Assembly: GCA_963931655.1 (NCBI GenBank)
Contig: OZ007036.1
Location: forward strand, 1 to 64,000
Reading direction: 5' to 3'
DNA length: 64,000 nucleotides
DNA from: Butyricicoccus_B sp017886875
GTDB lineage: Bacteria > Bacillota > Clostridia > Oscillospirales > Butyricicoccaceae
This document shows positions 51,300 through 61,090 of this stretch, piece by piece. A program made the translations under genes and the position numbers. Every line of letters begins with the position of its first letter. Position 1 is the stretch's first letter. The notes under the pieces were generated by a model. The model saw only the letters and a program-made list of their open reading frames with translations, searched no databases and was not told the origin of the DNA.

Positions 51300-52427
51300 A
51301 TGCATTATTTGGACAATTCAGCTACAACAGCTGTATTACCAGAAGCAGTAGAGGCTATGACAAGATTTATGCTTACTGATTTTGGAAATCCATCAAGTCA
51401 GCATAGCATGGGTATAAAAGCAGCTAAAGAGCTTAAAAGTTATCGTGAAATTGTAGCCAAGGCTATGGGTGCAAATGCTGATGAAATTACATTTACATCA
51501 GGTGGAACAGAAGCAATAAACACTGCAATCTTTGGGGCTGCATATAAAAATCGTCATATTGGCAAGCATATAATTACATCAGAGTTTGAACATTCAGCGG
51601 TTAGAAACGCTTGTAAAAGACTTGAAGAAGATGGCTTTACTGTAACATATTTAAAACCAGATGAAACAGGGCATATTTCAGCAGAGGATTTTGAAAATGC
51701 TTTAAGAGAAGATACAATTTTAGTTAGCATTATGCTTGTTAATAATGAGGTTGGCACACTTCAACCTGTGGAAAAAATCGGCTCAATAATAAAAAACAAA
51801 GCCCCAAGAGCTATTTTTCATATTGATGCTGTGCAAGGTCTTTTCCGTGTGCCACTTACACCTAAAAAATGGAATTGTCAACTTATGAGCGTAAGCGGTC
51901 ATAAGATTGGTGCACCAAAGGGAATAGGTGCTTTATATATTTCAAGAGATGTAAAAATTCGACCTTATATTGTTGGTGGTGGTCAAGAAAAGGGTATGCG
52001 TTCAGGCACTGAACCAATGCCAAGCATTGCGGGCTTTGCGGTCGCTTGTGAAATTCGTCAGAAAAATATGACTGAGGATTTAAAACACGTTAGTGAACTT
52101 GCAGAGTATCTTAAAAGCGAACTTCAAAAACGTATACCATGGGCTAAACAAAACGGTCAGCCTGATGTACCTCATGTATTTAATGTTTCGCTTGAAGGCT
52201 GCAAAAGTGAAGTTATGCTTAGAATACTTGAAAGCAGAGAAGTTTATGTTTCTGCTGGTTCTGCTTGTGCAAAGGGTAAAGAAAGTGCTGTTTTAAAAGC
52301 TATGGGATTTGATAACAAACGTATTGATAGTGCAATTAGAATTTCTTTTGCACCATTTAACACAAGAGAAGATATAGATGCTCTTTTAGATGGTTTTGAA
52401 CAAGGCATTAAAATGTTAAAAAGATAA
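51300..52427 (+). CDS. Cysteine desulfurase (NifS/NifZ-like) partner of ThiI
   Basis: A 375-residue PLP enzyme that takes sulfur from cysteine. It has LDNSATT, TFTSGGTEAINTAIFGAA, the PLP Lys in SVSGHKIGAPKGIG, RSGTEPMPSIAG, and the active Cys in SAGSACAKGK. It lies 15 bases upstream of thiI, as NifZ does in Bacillus, where it feeds sulfur for 4-thiouridine in tRNA. This is its probable role here. Confidence 0.93.
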   Translation: MHYLDNSATTAVLPEAVEAMTRFMLTDFGNPSSQHSMGIKAAKELKSYREIVAKAMGANADEITFTSGGTEAINTAIFGAAYKNRHIGKHIITSEFEHSAVRNACKRLEEDGFTVTYLKPDETGHISAEDFENALREDTILVSIMLVNNEVGTLQPVEKIGSIIKNKAPRAIFHIDAVQGLFRVPLTPKKWNCQLMSVSGHKIGAPKGIGALYISRDVKIRPYIVGGGQEKGMRSGTEPMPSIAGFAVACEIRQKNMTEDLKHVSELAEYLKSELQKRIPWAKQNGQPDVPHVFNVSLEGCKSEVMLRILESREVYVSAGSACAKGKESAVLKAMGFDNKRIDSAIRISFAPFNTREDIDALLDGFEQGIKMLKR

Positions 52428-52442
52428 AAGTGAGGAAAAGAA

Positions 52443-53621
52443 ATGAAAGAAGTTTTACTATTAAAGTGTGGAGAGATTATTTTAAAAGGTCTTAACAGAA
52501 AAGCCTTTGAAGATAAATTGCTTGGCAATATCAAACGCAGATTAAAACATGTTGCAGATTGTGAGATTTATATGCGTCAATCTGTAATCTATGTTTGGAT
52601 TGGTGAAAATGCAGACGCAGACGCTATTGTTGACACAGTTTCTAAAATTTTCGGTATCAATTTAATCTGTCGTGCAGCAGTTTGTGAAAAAACTCTTGAG
52701 GCTATGCAGCAAACCGCAGAAGAATACCTCAAGGATAAAATTGCAGCAGCTCATAGTTTTAAGGTTGAAACTAAACGTGGTGACAAGCGTTTCCCAATGA
52801 CATCTATTCAGGTTTCACAGAAAATCGGTGGTGAGCTTGCGTATAAATATCAGCATATGAAGCCAAATATGCATACACCAGAGCTAACTATTTATTTTGA
52901 AATTCGTGACCAGTATGCATTTGTCCATTCTGGTGCGGTAGCGGGTGCAGGTGGTATGCCTGTTGGTACAAATGGCAAGGCTGCTATTTTGCTTTCTGGT
53001 GGTATTGACTCTCCAGTTGCGGGATATATGATGTCTAAACGTGGTTTAGAGCTTACCGCAATTCATTTCTTTAGCTATCCATACACATCAGAGAGAGCTA
53101 AAGAAAAGGTTATTGAGCTTGCTGAAATTATGACTGCTTATACTGGTCGTATGCCTCTTTTAGTTGTTCCTTTTACCAAAATTCAAGAGCAAATAAGAGA
53201 GCATTGTCATGAGGAATTATTTACCCTTATTATGCGTAGATTTATGATGCGTATTGCAGAAAAACTTGCTATTCGTGAGGGCTGTGGGGGTTTAATCACT
53301 GGCGAGAGCTTAGGTCAGGTTGCAAGCCAAACCATGCCTGCTATGGCTGTAACTGGTGAAGTATGTGAACTTCCAGTATTTCGTCCTGTTATTGGTATGG
53401 ATAAAGAGGAAATTATTAAAATCGCTCGTAAAATTGGCACTTTTGAAACATCAATTTTGCCTTATGAGGATTGTTGTACAGTATTTACTCCTAAACACCC
53501 TAATACCAAGCCTAAAATGTTTAAAATACTAGAGGCTGAAAAACATCTTGATGTTGACGCTTTGGTTGATGAAGCAGTTAATGGCACTGAGGTTATTTAT
53601 CCTAAATTCAAAGCACTATAA
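52443..53621 (+). CDS. thiI: tRNA 4-thiouridine synthetase ThiI (short form)
   Basis: A 392-residue enzyme with an N-terminal ferredoxin-like plus THUMP region (about 1-170) and a PP-loop ATP pyrophosphatase with SGGIDSP around 185. The rhodanese-like C-terminal domain of E. coli ThiI is absent, as usual in Firmicutes. Sulfur is expected from the adjacent cysteine desulfurase. It is followed by cinA 21 bases downstream. Confidence 0.95.
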   Translation: MKEVLLLKCGEIILKGLNRKAFEDKLLGNIKRRLKHVADCEIYMRQSVIYVWIGENADADAIVDTVSKIFGINLICRAAVCEKTLEAMQQTAEEYLKDKIAAAHSFKVETKRGDKRFPMTSIQVSQKIGGELAYKYQHMKPNMHTPELTIYFEIRDQYAFVHSGAVAGAGGMPVGTNGKAAILLSGGIDSPVAGYMMSKRGLELTAIHFFSYPYTSERAKEKVIELAEIMTAYTGRMPLLVVPFTKIQEQIREHCHEELFTLIMRRFMMRIAEKLAIREGCGGLITGESLGQVASQTMPAMAVTGEVCELPVFRPVIGMDKEEIIKIARKIGTFETSILPYEDCCTVFTPKHPNTKPKMFKILEAEKHLDVDALVDEAVNGTEVIYPKFKAL

Positions 53622-53642
53622 AATTTTTTTGGAGGCGATAGC

Positions 53643-54881
53643 ATGAATGCAGAATTAATCGCAGTCGGAACCGAAATATTATTAGGTCAAATTGTAAACA
53701 CTGATGCTCAGATTATCTCTCAAGGTCTTAGCGAACTTGGTATAAATGTGTACTATCAAACCGTTGTAGGTGATAATCCAGAGCGTTTAAAACGTGCAAT
53801 TTTGGAAGCTAAAAGCAGAGCTGATATTATTATAACTACTGGTGGTTTAGGGCCAACACTCGATGACCTTACAAAAGAAACTCTTGCTGAGGCTTTTAAT
53901 AAAAAACTTGTTTTACATGAAAAATCGCTAGAAGATATAAAAAGCTTTTTTGAAAAAATTGGAAAAATAATGACACCTAATAATGAAAAGCAAGCATGGC
54001 TGCCAGAAGGTTGTACTGTTTTTACTAATGAATGGGGAACTGCTCCCGCTTGCGGTTTTGAATGTGATGGTAAATATGTGATAATGCTTCCAGGACCTCC
54101 AAGAGAATGTGAACCCATATTTAAGAAGTATGCTATGCCATTTTTATACCCGCTTGCAGGTGGTTGTATTAAGTCGCATAATGTGCGAATGTTTGGCATT
54201 GGTGAAAGTGCTATGGAAACAAAGCTGCATGACCTTATGCAGTCAATGCAAAATCCTACAATAGCACCTTATGCCAAAACGTCAGAATGTTTTGTTAGAA
54301 TTACTGCAAAGGCTGAAACAGAAGATGAGGCTGAAAAAATGCTTGAACCTGTTGTTGAGCAAGTTAAACAGATTATAGGTGATGATGTTTATGGTGTTGA
54401 TGTTGACTCGCTTGAACAAGTTGTTGGTCAGCTTCTAATTAAAAATAATATGACTTTGTCTGTTGCTGAGAGCTGTACAGGTGGTTTATTATCCAAACGC
54501 ATAACCGATTTAGCGGGTGCATCTGCTTATTATATGGGTGGTGTTTGCTCATATTCTAATGAAGTTAAAATGAAAGTGTTGGGTGTTAAAGCTGAAACAC
54601 TTGAAAAATATGGTGCGGTGTCAGTTCAGACAGCTGAGGAAATGGCTAAAGGTGTTGCAGAGCGTTTATGCACTAATGTTGGTGTGGGTATAACAGGTAT
54701 TGCAGGTCCAGACGGTGGAACTGCTGAAAAACCTGTTGGTCTTGTTTATATAAGTGTTTATATAAATGGTAAGCTTATAACAAGAAAAACAAATAACACA
54801 AATGGTCGTGACAGGGTTAGAAATCATGCTGCCTCTCTTGCTCTTGATATTATACGCAGAGAATTACAGCAAACTTTATAA
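53643..54881 (+). CDS. cinA: CinA-like protein / nicotinamide-nucleotide amidase
   Basis: A 412-residue two-domain protein. The N-terminal MoCF-type domain has ELIAVGTEILLGQIVNTDAQ and TTGGLGPTLDDLTKE; the C-terminal CinA domain (about 255-412) has VAESCTGGLLSKRITDLAGA and GITGIAGPDGG, typical of NMN deamidase. It is the last gene of the nifS-thiI unit and ends near a terminator. Confidence 0.94.
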   Translation: MNAELIAVGTEILLGQIVNTDAQIISQGLSELGINVYYQTVVGDNPERLKRAILEAKSRADIIITTGGLGPTLDDLTKETLAEAFNKKLVLHEKSLEDIKSFFEKIGKIMTPNNEKQAWLPEGCTVFTNEWGTAPACGFECDGKYVIMLPGPPRECEPIFKKYAMPFLYPLAGGCIKSHNVRMFGIGESAMETKLHDLMQSMQNPTIAPYAKTSECFVRITAKAETEDEAEKMLEPVVEQVKQIIGDDVYGVDVDSLEQVVGQLLIKNNMTLSVAESCTGGLLSKRITDLAGASAYYMGGVCSYSNEVKMKVLGVKAETLEKYGAVSVQTAEEMAKGVAERLCTNVGVGITGIAGPDGGTAEKPVGLVYISVYINGKLITRKTNNTNGRDRVRNHAASLALDIIRRELQQTL

Positions 54882-54971
54882 CGGTTTTTATGTTCGTATA
54901 TGTAGCGAATGTATAATAATTATGCACTATTTGTAAAATTTTAAGATAATAGAAAAAAATAAACAAAAAAC

Positions 54972-55008
54972 GTCCAGTGTTTTCCAAAAATACTGGACAT
55001 TTTTTTTA
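54972..55008 (+). terminator. Terminator after cinA
   Basis: GTCCAGTGTTTT pairs with AAAATACTGGAC (12 pairs, one G-T) around CCA, followed by eight T residues. Its 3' arm overlaps the -35 box of the glgB promoter. Confidence 0.88.
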
Positions 55009-55022
55009 GGTTATTGTATACT
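54994..55022 (+). promoter_or_regulatory. Promoter of the glycogen operon
   Basis: TGGACA (54994-54999), 17 bases including eight T residues, and TATACT (55017-55022). It shares bases with the terminator of the gene before. The leader to glgB is about 115 bases. Confidence 0.65.
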
Positions 55023-55039
55023 ATATCTAGTAAATGAGA

Positions 55040-55135
55040 ACTTAGCATCGGATAAACTGTGCGATGGCAACAAAAAGCCGGACAAAAGGAAACAAATGGA
55101 TAGTATCCGAGCAGATTCTACATCCAAAAAGGAGA
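55040..55135 (+). promoter_or_regulatory. Long glgB leader with possible RNA structure
   Basis: The leader has CGGATA (55049-55054) complementary to TATCCG (55104-55109), with GGC/GCC inside, and an alternative CATCG/CGATG pairing (55046-55066). The mutually exclusive helices could make a switch, but the sequence matches no riboswitch class I recognise. AAAAAGGAG precedes the start. Confidence 0.3.
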
Positions 55136-55142
55136 TGAATGC

Positions 55143-57140
55143 ATGGAAATAAAAGCAATTAGTCTGGAAGAGCATCTTTCATTGTTCCATTCCGGTAAAG
55201 ATTGTCGTGCGTATGAATTTATGGGTTCACACCCTGCCGAATTTGATGGCAAAAATGGCTATATGTTTCGTGTATACGCACCTAATGCAGCAAGCGTTGC
55301 TGTAATGGGTGAGTTTAATGGCTGGAGTCGAACAGCTCATCAAATGCATAGAAATGAAGACGGTATATGGGAGATTTTTATTCCCGATGTTCGTAAATTT
55401 GATACATATAAATATGCAATTCGTACACCAGAAGGTTATGAACTCGATAAGGCTGACCCTTATGCGTTTCACTCCGAAACACGTCCAGGTAATGGCTCTA
55501 AAATTTTTGATATAGACGGCTATAAATGGAATGATGATAGTTGGCTGTCTTGGAGAAGTAAACATGAGCCTTATAGTCAACCTGTAAATATTTATGAAGT
55601 TCATGCTGGTTCTTGGAAACGTAATGCTGATGACTCTTTCTATTCATATCGTCAGCTTGCTGATGAGCTTATCCCTTATGCTAAAGAAATGGGTTACACC
55701 CATATAGAACTTATGCCTTTAACTGAACACCCTCTTGATGCTTCTTGGGGTTATCAAGTTACTGGTTATTTCGCTGCAACCTCTCGTTATGGCACTCCTG
55801 ATGACCTTATGTATTTTGTAGATAAGGCTCACCAAACAGGCATGGGTGTGATTATGGACTGGGTTCCTGCTCACTTCCCTAAAGATGGTCATGGTCTTGT
55901 AGAGTTTGATGGCTCATATTTATACGAATATGCCGACCCACTTAAAATGGAACATAAAGAATGGGGAACTAGAGTATTTGACTATGGTAAGGTTTCTGTT
56001 AGAAATCTTTTGTTCTCCTCTGCTATGTTCTGGATTGAAAAGTTTCATATAGATGGTTTGCGTGTTGATGCGGTTGCGTCTATGCTTTACCTCGATTACA
56101 ACCGTCAAGGTGAATGGCGTCCTAACATTCATGGCGGCAGAGAAAATTTAGAAGCGGTTGATTTCTTACGACTGCTAAATGAGATGGTTTTAACCGCTCA
56201 CCCTGATTGTATGATGATTGCTGAAGAATCTACAGCTTGGCCTATGGTTACTAAACCGGGTTATATGGGTGGTCTAGGTTTTAACTTTAAATGGAATATG
56301 GGCTGGATGAATGATATGCTTTGCTATATCGGTGCAGACCCATTCTTCAGAAAAGATATGCATGATAAAATTACATTCTCATTTATGTATGCTTTCTCTG
56401 AAAACTATATACTTCCACTCTCTCATGATGAAGTTGTACATGGAAAGAAATCTTTGCTTGATAAGATGCCTGACCCTTATGAAAATAAATTCGCTTCTCT
56501 GCGTACTTTATTCGGCTATATGATTGCACATCCAGGAAAGAAAATGCTCTTTATGGGAGGTGAGTTCGGTCAGTTCTCTGAATGGTCAGAGGCAAAACAA
56601 TTAGATTGGATGCTTCTAGGTTATGATTCTCATAGACAAATGCGTGCTTATGTCAAAGCTCTTAATATGTTCTATCTGGATAATAAAGAGCTTTGGGAGA
56701 ATGATACCGATTGGCATGGTTTCTCATGGATTTCTCATGATGACAATGTTAATAATATCATAGCATTTAGAAGAATTGCAAAAGATGGAAGCGAAATTAT
56801 CTGTGTGGCTAACTTTGCCCCTGTTTATCATGAAAGTTACAAAATAGGTGTTCCTTTCGCTGGAACTTATGAGGAGGTATTTTCGTCTGATAGTGTAGAA
56901 TTTGGCGGTGGTGGCGTTTCTAATGGCAAGAAACGCACAAAGGCTGACGAACTTCACGGAATGGAAAATATTGTTGACCTTAAAGTTGCACCTCTTTCTG
57001 TAATGTTTCTTCGTGGTAAACCTCGTGCAAAACGTGCAACGCCAACCAAGGCTACAGCTAAAAAGAAGTCTACCACTTCTAAAACAGCTACAAAAAGCAC
57101 AAGCGTTAGAAAAACTACAAAGAAAACATCAGATAAATAA
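55143..57140 (+). CDS. glgB: 1,4-alpha-glucan branching enzyme with lysine-rich tail
   Basis: A 665-residue GH13 enzyme that makes alpha-1,6 branches in glycogen. An N-terminal CBM48 (about 30-115; FRVYAPNAASVAVMGEFNGW) is followed by the catalytic barrel with GLRVDAVASM (nucleophile D309), MIAEEST (E361/E362) and LSHDEVVHG. After the C-terminal beta domain (near 625) comes a 40-residue tail rich in Lys, Thr, Ala and Ser (RATPTKATAKKKSTTSK onwards) that is not part of the usual enzyme. The start has AAAAAGGAG. It is the first gene of the glg operon. Confidence 0.95.
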   Translation: MEIKAISLEEHLSLFHSGKDCRAYEFMGSHPAEFDGKNGYMFRVYAPNAASVAVMGEFNGWSRTAHQMHRNEDGIWEIFIPDVRKFDTYKYAIRTPEGYELDKADPYAFHSETRPGNGSKIFDIDGYKWNDDSWLSWRSKHEPYSQPVNIYEVHAGSWKRNADDSFYSYRQLADELIPYAKEMGYTHIELMPLTEHPLDASWGYQVTGYFAATSRYGTPDDLMYFVDKAHQTGMGVIMDWVPAHFPKDGHGLVEFDGSYLYEYADPLKMEHKEWGTRVFDYGKVSVRNLLFSSAMFWIEKFHIDGLRVDAVASMLYLDYNRQGEWRPNIHGGRENLEAVDFLRLLNEMVLTAHPDCMMIAEESTAWPMVTKPGYMGGLGFNFKWNMGWMNDMLCYIGADPFFRKDMHDKITFSFMYAFSENYILPLSHDEVVHGKKSLLDKMPDPYENKFASLRTLFGYMIAHPGKKMLFMGGEFGQFSEWSEAKQLDWMLLGYDSHRQMRAYVKALNMFYLDNKELWENDTDWHGFSWISHDDNVNNIIAFRRIAKDGSEIICVANFAPVYHESYKIGVPFAGTYEEVFSSDSVEFGGGGVSNGKKRTKADELHGMENIVDLKVAPLSVMFLRGKPRAKRATPTKATAKKKSTTSKTATKSTSVRKTTKKTSDK

Positions 57141-57222
57141 TTGTTATAACAGCGGAATTGGGCATATAGCTCACCGCTTTCACAAATCTTAAAGTATTGG
57201 GAAAGAAACGGAGAATCACATC

Positions 57223-58434
57223 ATGTATCGCAAAAAAGAATGTGTTGCAATGCTCCTTGCAGGTGGACAGGGAAGCAGATTGTATGTATTAACAACAAAA
57301 GTCGCAAAACCAGCAGTTCCTTTCGGTGGTAAGTATAAAATTATTGACTTCCCACTTTCTAACTGTGTTAACTCTGGTATTGATACCGTTGGTGTGCTTA
57401 CACAGTATGAGCCTCATGCTCTTAATGCTTATGTAGGTGCAGGTCAAACTTGGGATTTAGACCGCTTAAATGGTGGAGTTTATATCCTACCTCCTTACCA
57501 GAAAGGTAAAACTTCAGAGTGGTATAAAGGTACTGCTAACGCTATTTACCAAAACATCGGTTTTGTTGATGAATATGACCCAGAATATGTACTTATCCTG
57601 TCTGGTGACCACATCTACAAGATGAATTATAATAAAATGCTTCAGCAGCACAAGAAAACTGGTGCAGATGCTACTATAGCTGTTATTGATGTGCCACTTG
57701 ATGAGGCTTCTCGTTTCGGTATCATGAATTGCCATGAAGATGGTACTATTTATGAATTCGAGGAGAAACCAAAAAAACCTAAGTCAACACTTGCTTCTAT
57801 GGGTATCTATATCTTTACTTGGAAAAAACTTCGTCAGTATCTAACTGCTGATGAGAAAAAACCAGAGTCATCTTATGACTTCGGTAAAGATATTATCCCT
57901 GATATGTTAGCTGCAGGTGAAAAGCTTGTTTCCTTCCGCTTTGAAGGCTACTGGAAGGACGTTGGTACTATTGAGTCACTTTGGGAAGCTAATATGGATC
58001 TTCTAAGCCCTAAGTCTGGTCTTAACCTTACTGATGATAGCTGGAAAATTTACGGCAGAAACAATGGTGCACCTCCACACTACACAAGCAAAGATGCAAA
58101 GGTTACTCACTCTCTTGTATCTGAAGGCTGTGAAATTATGGGCGATGTTTCTGAGTCTATACTCTTTTCAGATGTTACCATCGGTAAGGGTGCAAGAGTT
58201 GAATATTCTATCTTAATGCCAGGTGCTGTTGTTGAACCAGGTGCAGTTGTGCGTTATGCAATCGTTGCTGAAAATGCTAGAATTTGTGAGAAAGCACAAG
58301 TTGGCGGCACTCCAACAGATGTTGGCCCTGATGATTGGGGTGTTGCAGTTGTTGCGGCTGAGGTTACAATCGGCAAGGGTGCAACATTAAAGGCTAAGGA
58401 AATGGCAGACAAAGATCTTCCAGATGAGATTTAA
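57223..58434 (+). CDS. glgC: Glucose-1-phosphate adenylyltransferase
   Basis: A 403-residue enzyme making ADP-glucose from ATP and glucose-1-phosphate. It has the nucleotide-binding LLAGGQGSRLYVLT, KPAVPFGGKYKIIDFPLSNC, SGDHIYKMNY, and a C-terminal left-handed beta-helix (about 290-390; ILFSDVTIGKGARVEYSIL). It is followed 20 bases later by glgD, with which it probably forms a heterotetramer as in other Firmicutes. Start ATG follows GGGAAAGAAACGGAGAATC. Confidence 0.96.
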   Translation: MYRKKECVAMLLAGGQGSRLYVLTTKVAKPAVPFGGKYKIIDFPLSNCVNSGIDTVGVLTQYEPHALNAYVGAGQTWDLDRLNGGVYILPPYQKGKTSEWYKGTANAIYQNIGFVDEYDPEYVLILSGDHIYKMNYNKMLQQHKKTGADATIAVIDVPLDEASRFGIMNCHEDGTIYEFEEKPKKPKSTLASMGIYIFTWKKLRQYLTADEKKPESSYDFGKDIIPDMLAAGEKLVSFRFEGYWKDVGTIESLWEANMDLLSPKSGLNLTDDSWKIYGRNNGAPPHYTSKDAKVTHSLVSEGCEIMGDVSESILFSDVTIGKGARVEYSILMPGAVVEPGAVVRYAIVAENARICEKAQVGGTPTDVGPDDWGVAVVAAEVTIGKGATLKAKEMADKDLPDEI

Positions 58435-58454
58435 GGAAAAGGGGAACCATACAA

Positions 58455-59582
58455 ATGAAAAATGTGTTAGGCATTATCATTGCCGTTGATGGCGACAATG
58501 ACCTGCGTGAAATTACAGAACATCGTACAGTTGCCGCTGTTCCATTCGGTGGCAGATACCGTATTGTAGACTTTATGCTATCAAATATGGTTAATTCAGG
58601 TATTTTCCGTATTGGTCTAATTATGAAGGATAAATATCAGTCACTTATTGACCATATCGGAAATGGTAAAGATTGGGACTTATCTCGTAAGAATGGTGGC
58701 GTTACTATGCTGCCTCCTTACAGCTATTCCAAAAAATCTTCTCCACTGGTAGTCGGTGAGTATCGTGGTAAAATTGATGCACTTTCTGGTGCTATTGATT
58801 TCCTTCAGAAAAATAGAGCTGAATATGTTGTTTTAGCTGATGGCGATATTATCGCAAATATCCCTATTGATGAGGTTATTCAGCAACATATAGACGCTGA
58901 AAATGATATCACTATGGTAGTTACTAAAAAGGGTAAGGAAAATCGCCTATCTACCTATTGTGAAATGAACCGCAGAAAGGAAATCGTTGATATTCGTGTT
59001 GGTGATAGCAACGATAGCAAATGTAAACATGAAGCTCTTGGCGTTTATGTTATGAGCCGTCAGTATTTAATTCATCTTATCGCTGATTGTGTAACTCATA
59101 ACTGCATACACTTTGAGCGTGAACTGTTAACACGTGCTCTTACAGATAGTAAAATCGGTGGTTATCTATTTGGTGCTTATTCTTGCAAGATAGAAGATAC
59201 TCATCAGTATTTTAAAGCTAATATGGATATGCTTGATAAGGAAACTCGTGATGAGGTATTCCTACGTACAAGACCTATATATACTCGTATTTATGATGAA
59301 TCTCCTGCTTATTATGGTGATAAGGCAAAAGTTGAGGATAGCTTAATTGCTGATGGTTGCCATATTGAAGGCAAGGTTATAAATTCTGTTCTGTTTAGAG
59401 ATGTTTTAGTGGAAAAAGATGCTGTTGTAAGCAATTCTATTATTATGGAAAATGGCAGAATACTAAATGGTGCATCTCTTGCACATATTATAACAGATAG
59501 AGGCGTTACAATTCGTGATGGCAGAACTATGATGGGACATGAAAATTATCCTGTAGTTATTGCTAAAAGTTCTGTAATATAA
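58455..59582 (+). CDS. glgD: GlgD, noncatalytic partner of GlgC
   Basis: A 375-residue paralogue of GlgC. The glycine-rich nucleotide loop is replaced (IAVDGDNDLREITE in place of AGGxGxRL), while AVPFGGRYRIVDFMLSNM is kept. The C-terminal beta-helix repeats are present. In Bacillus and Clostridia GlgD modulates GlgC and is not catalytic alone. Adjacent to glgC and glgA in the same unit. Confidence 0.93.
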   Translation: MKNVLGIIIAVDGDNDLREITEHRTVAAVPFGGRYRIVDFMLSNMVNSGIFRIGLIMKDKYQSLIDHIGNGKDWDLSRKNGGVTMLPPYSYSKKSSPLVVGEYRGKIDALSGAIDFLQKNRAEYVVLADGDIIANIPIDEVIQQHIDAENDITMVVTKKGKENRLSTYCEMNRRKEIVDIRVGDSNDSKCKHEALGVYVMSRQYLIHLIADCVTHNCIHFERELLTRALTDSKIGGYLFGAYSCKIEDTHQYFKANMDMLDKETRDEVFLRTRPIYTRIYDESPAYYGDKAKVEDSLIADGCHIEGKVINSVLFRDVLVEKDAVVSNSIIMENGRILNGASLAHIITDRGVTIRDGRTMMGHENYPVVIAKSSVI

Positions 59583-59637
59583 AAATGACAACTAACGGGG
59601 TGCGTTATGCATCCCGTAACTGTTTGGAGGTGCATTT

Positions 59638-61065
59638 ATGAAAATTATGTATGTTGCCAGTGAAGTGGCTCCTTTTATAAAAACTGGTGGTCTTGGTGAT
59701 GTTGCAGGCTCTTTGCCTAAAGCATTTGCTGAACAAGGGCATGAAGTGGCTGTTTTTTGTCCATATTATAGCCTTATTCCTCAAAAATGGCGTGATAAAA
59801 TGACTTATGTCAAAAACGCTTATGTTCAGCTTGGTTGGAGAAATCAATACTGTGGTGTTTTTGTATATGAAGAAGATGGTGTTAAATACTACTTTATTGA
59901 TAATGAATATTATTTTTCTCGCAACCAAATCTATGGGGAATATGATGATGCTGAACGTTTTGCATTCTTTAGTAAGGCTGTGCTTGAAATACTGCCAGAT
60001 ATTGAATTTAAACCAGATGTTATAAATTGTAACGATTGGCAAACCGCTCTTGTTCCAGTTTATTATAATTTAATGTTCTCTGGTCGTGAATTCTATCAAG
60101 GTATTAAAACAGTATTTACTATACATAATATAGCTTATCAAGGTCGCTATGGTAGAGAAATCCTTGAGTATGTACTGGGTATTGATGATGCTCATTATCG
60201 TTCAGGATTTATGGCTATGGACGGTGATGTTAACCTTATGAAGGCTGCTATCGTTGCAAGTGGTGCGGTTACCACTGTATCACCAACCTATGCTGAGGAA
60301 ATTCAAACACCTTACTATGGTCATGGTTTAGACCCAATACTTCGTGATTGTAGCTATAAGTTACATGGTATATTAAATGGTTTAGATTTAGATACTTATA
60401 ATCCTGCAACAGACCCATATTTATTTAAGAATTATACAACAAGAACAGTTAAAAACAAGCTAGAAAATAAAAAACAACTGCTTGAAATGTGTGGTCTTGA
60501 AGGCACAGAGGAAACACCTGTTATAGCCATAATATCTCGCTTTGCTGGACATAAAGGTCTTGACCTTATAGAAGCTGTATTGGACGAAATTCTACAAGAT
60601 GATATCAGACTTATTGTACTTGGTAAGGGCGAATGGCGTTATGAACAGATGTTCATTGAAGCTAAAAAACGTTATCCTGATAAAATTTCGGTTAATATTA
60701 TGTTCTCTGCTGAGCTTGCAAGCAAAATATACGCTGGTAGTGATATTTTGCTTATGCCTTCTAAATCTGAACCTTGCGGCTTAGCTCAGATGATAGCTTT
60801 GCATTATGGTACTATTCCTATTGTTCGTGAAACAGGTGGCTTAAAAGATACCGTTCATGCATTTGTTGATTATCTTGGAACTGGTAACGGCTTTACTTTC
60901 CATAGCTACAATGCACATGATATGCTTCATGTTATTAGAGAAGCTTGTGGTGTATTTACTTATAATAAGCCAGCTTGGAAAAAACTTGTTACAGGTGGCA
61001 TGAAAGAAGATTTTAGTTGGTCTGCTTCTGCAAAACTTTATGAAGAACTTTACAAGTCTATTTGA
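59638..61065 (+). CDS. glgA: Glycogen synthase (ADP-glucose)
   Basis: A 475-residue GT5 enzyme extending alpha-1,4-glucan from ADP-glucose. It has KTGGLGDVAGSLP, TIHNIAYQG, the GT-B C-terminal motif SKSEPCGLAQM (with E of the EPCG element) and ISRFAGHKGLDL. ATG follows TTGGAGG. About 90 bases with a hairpin separate it from glgP. Confidence 0.96.
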   Translation: MKIMYVASEVAPFIKTGGLGDVAGSLPKAFAEQGHEVAVFCPYYSLIPQKWRDKMTYVKNAYVQLGWRNQYCGVFVYEEDGVKYYFIDNEYYFSRNQIYGEYDDAERFAFFSKAVLEILPDIEFKPDVINCNDWQTALVPVYYNLMFSGREFYQGIKTVFTIHNIAYQGRYGREILEYVLGIDDAHYRSGFMAMDGDVNLMKAAIVASGAVTTVSPTYAEEIQTPYYGHGLDPILRDCSYKLHGILNGLDLDTYNPATDPYLFKNYTTRTVKNKLENKKQLLEMCGLEGTEETPVIAIISRFAGHKGLDLIEAVLDEILQDDIRLIVLGKGEWRYEQMFIEAKKRYPDKISVNIMFSAELASKIYAGSDILLMPSKSEPCGLAQMIALHYGTIPIVRETGGLKDTVHAFVDYLGTGNGFTFHSYNAHDMLHVIREACGVFTYNKPAWKKLVTGGMKEDFSWSASAKLYEELYKSI

Positions 61066-61090
61066 AAATAAAAAAATAAGAAGAGAAAAT

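Noticed and set aside
53756..54199. A 147-codon open frame antisense to cinA.
   Set aside because: Inside cinA, no ribosome site; a shadow of its codon pattern.
55023..55142. Known riboswitch (GEMM, fluoride, T-box, PRPP) in the glgB leader.
   Set aside because: None of the conserved motifs is present; left as an unassigned leader.
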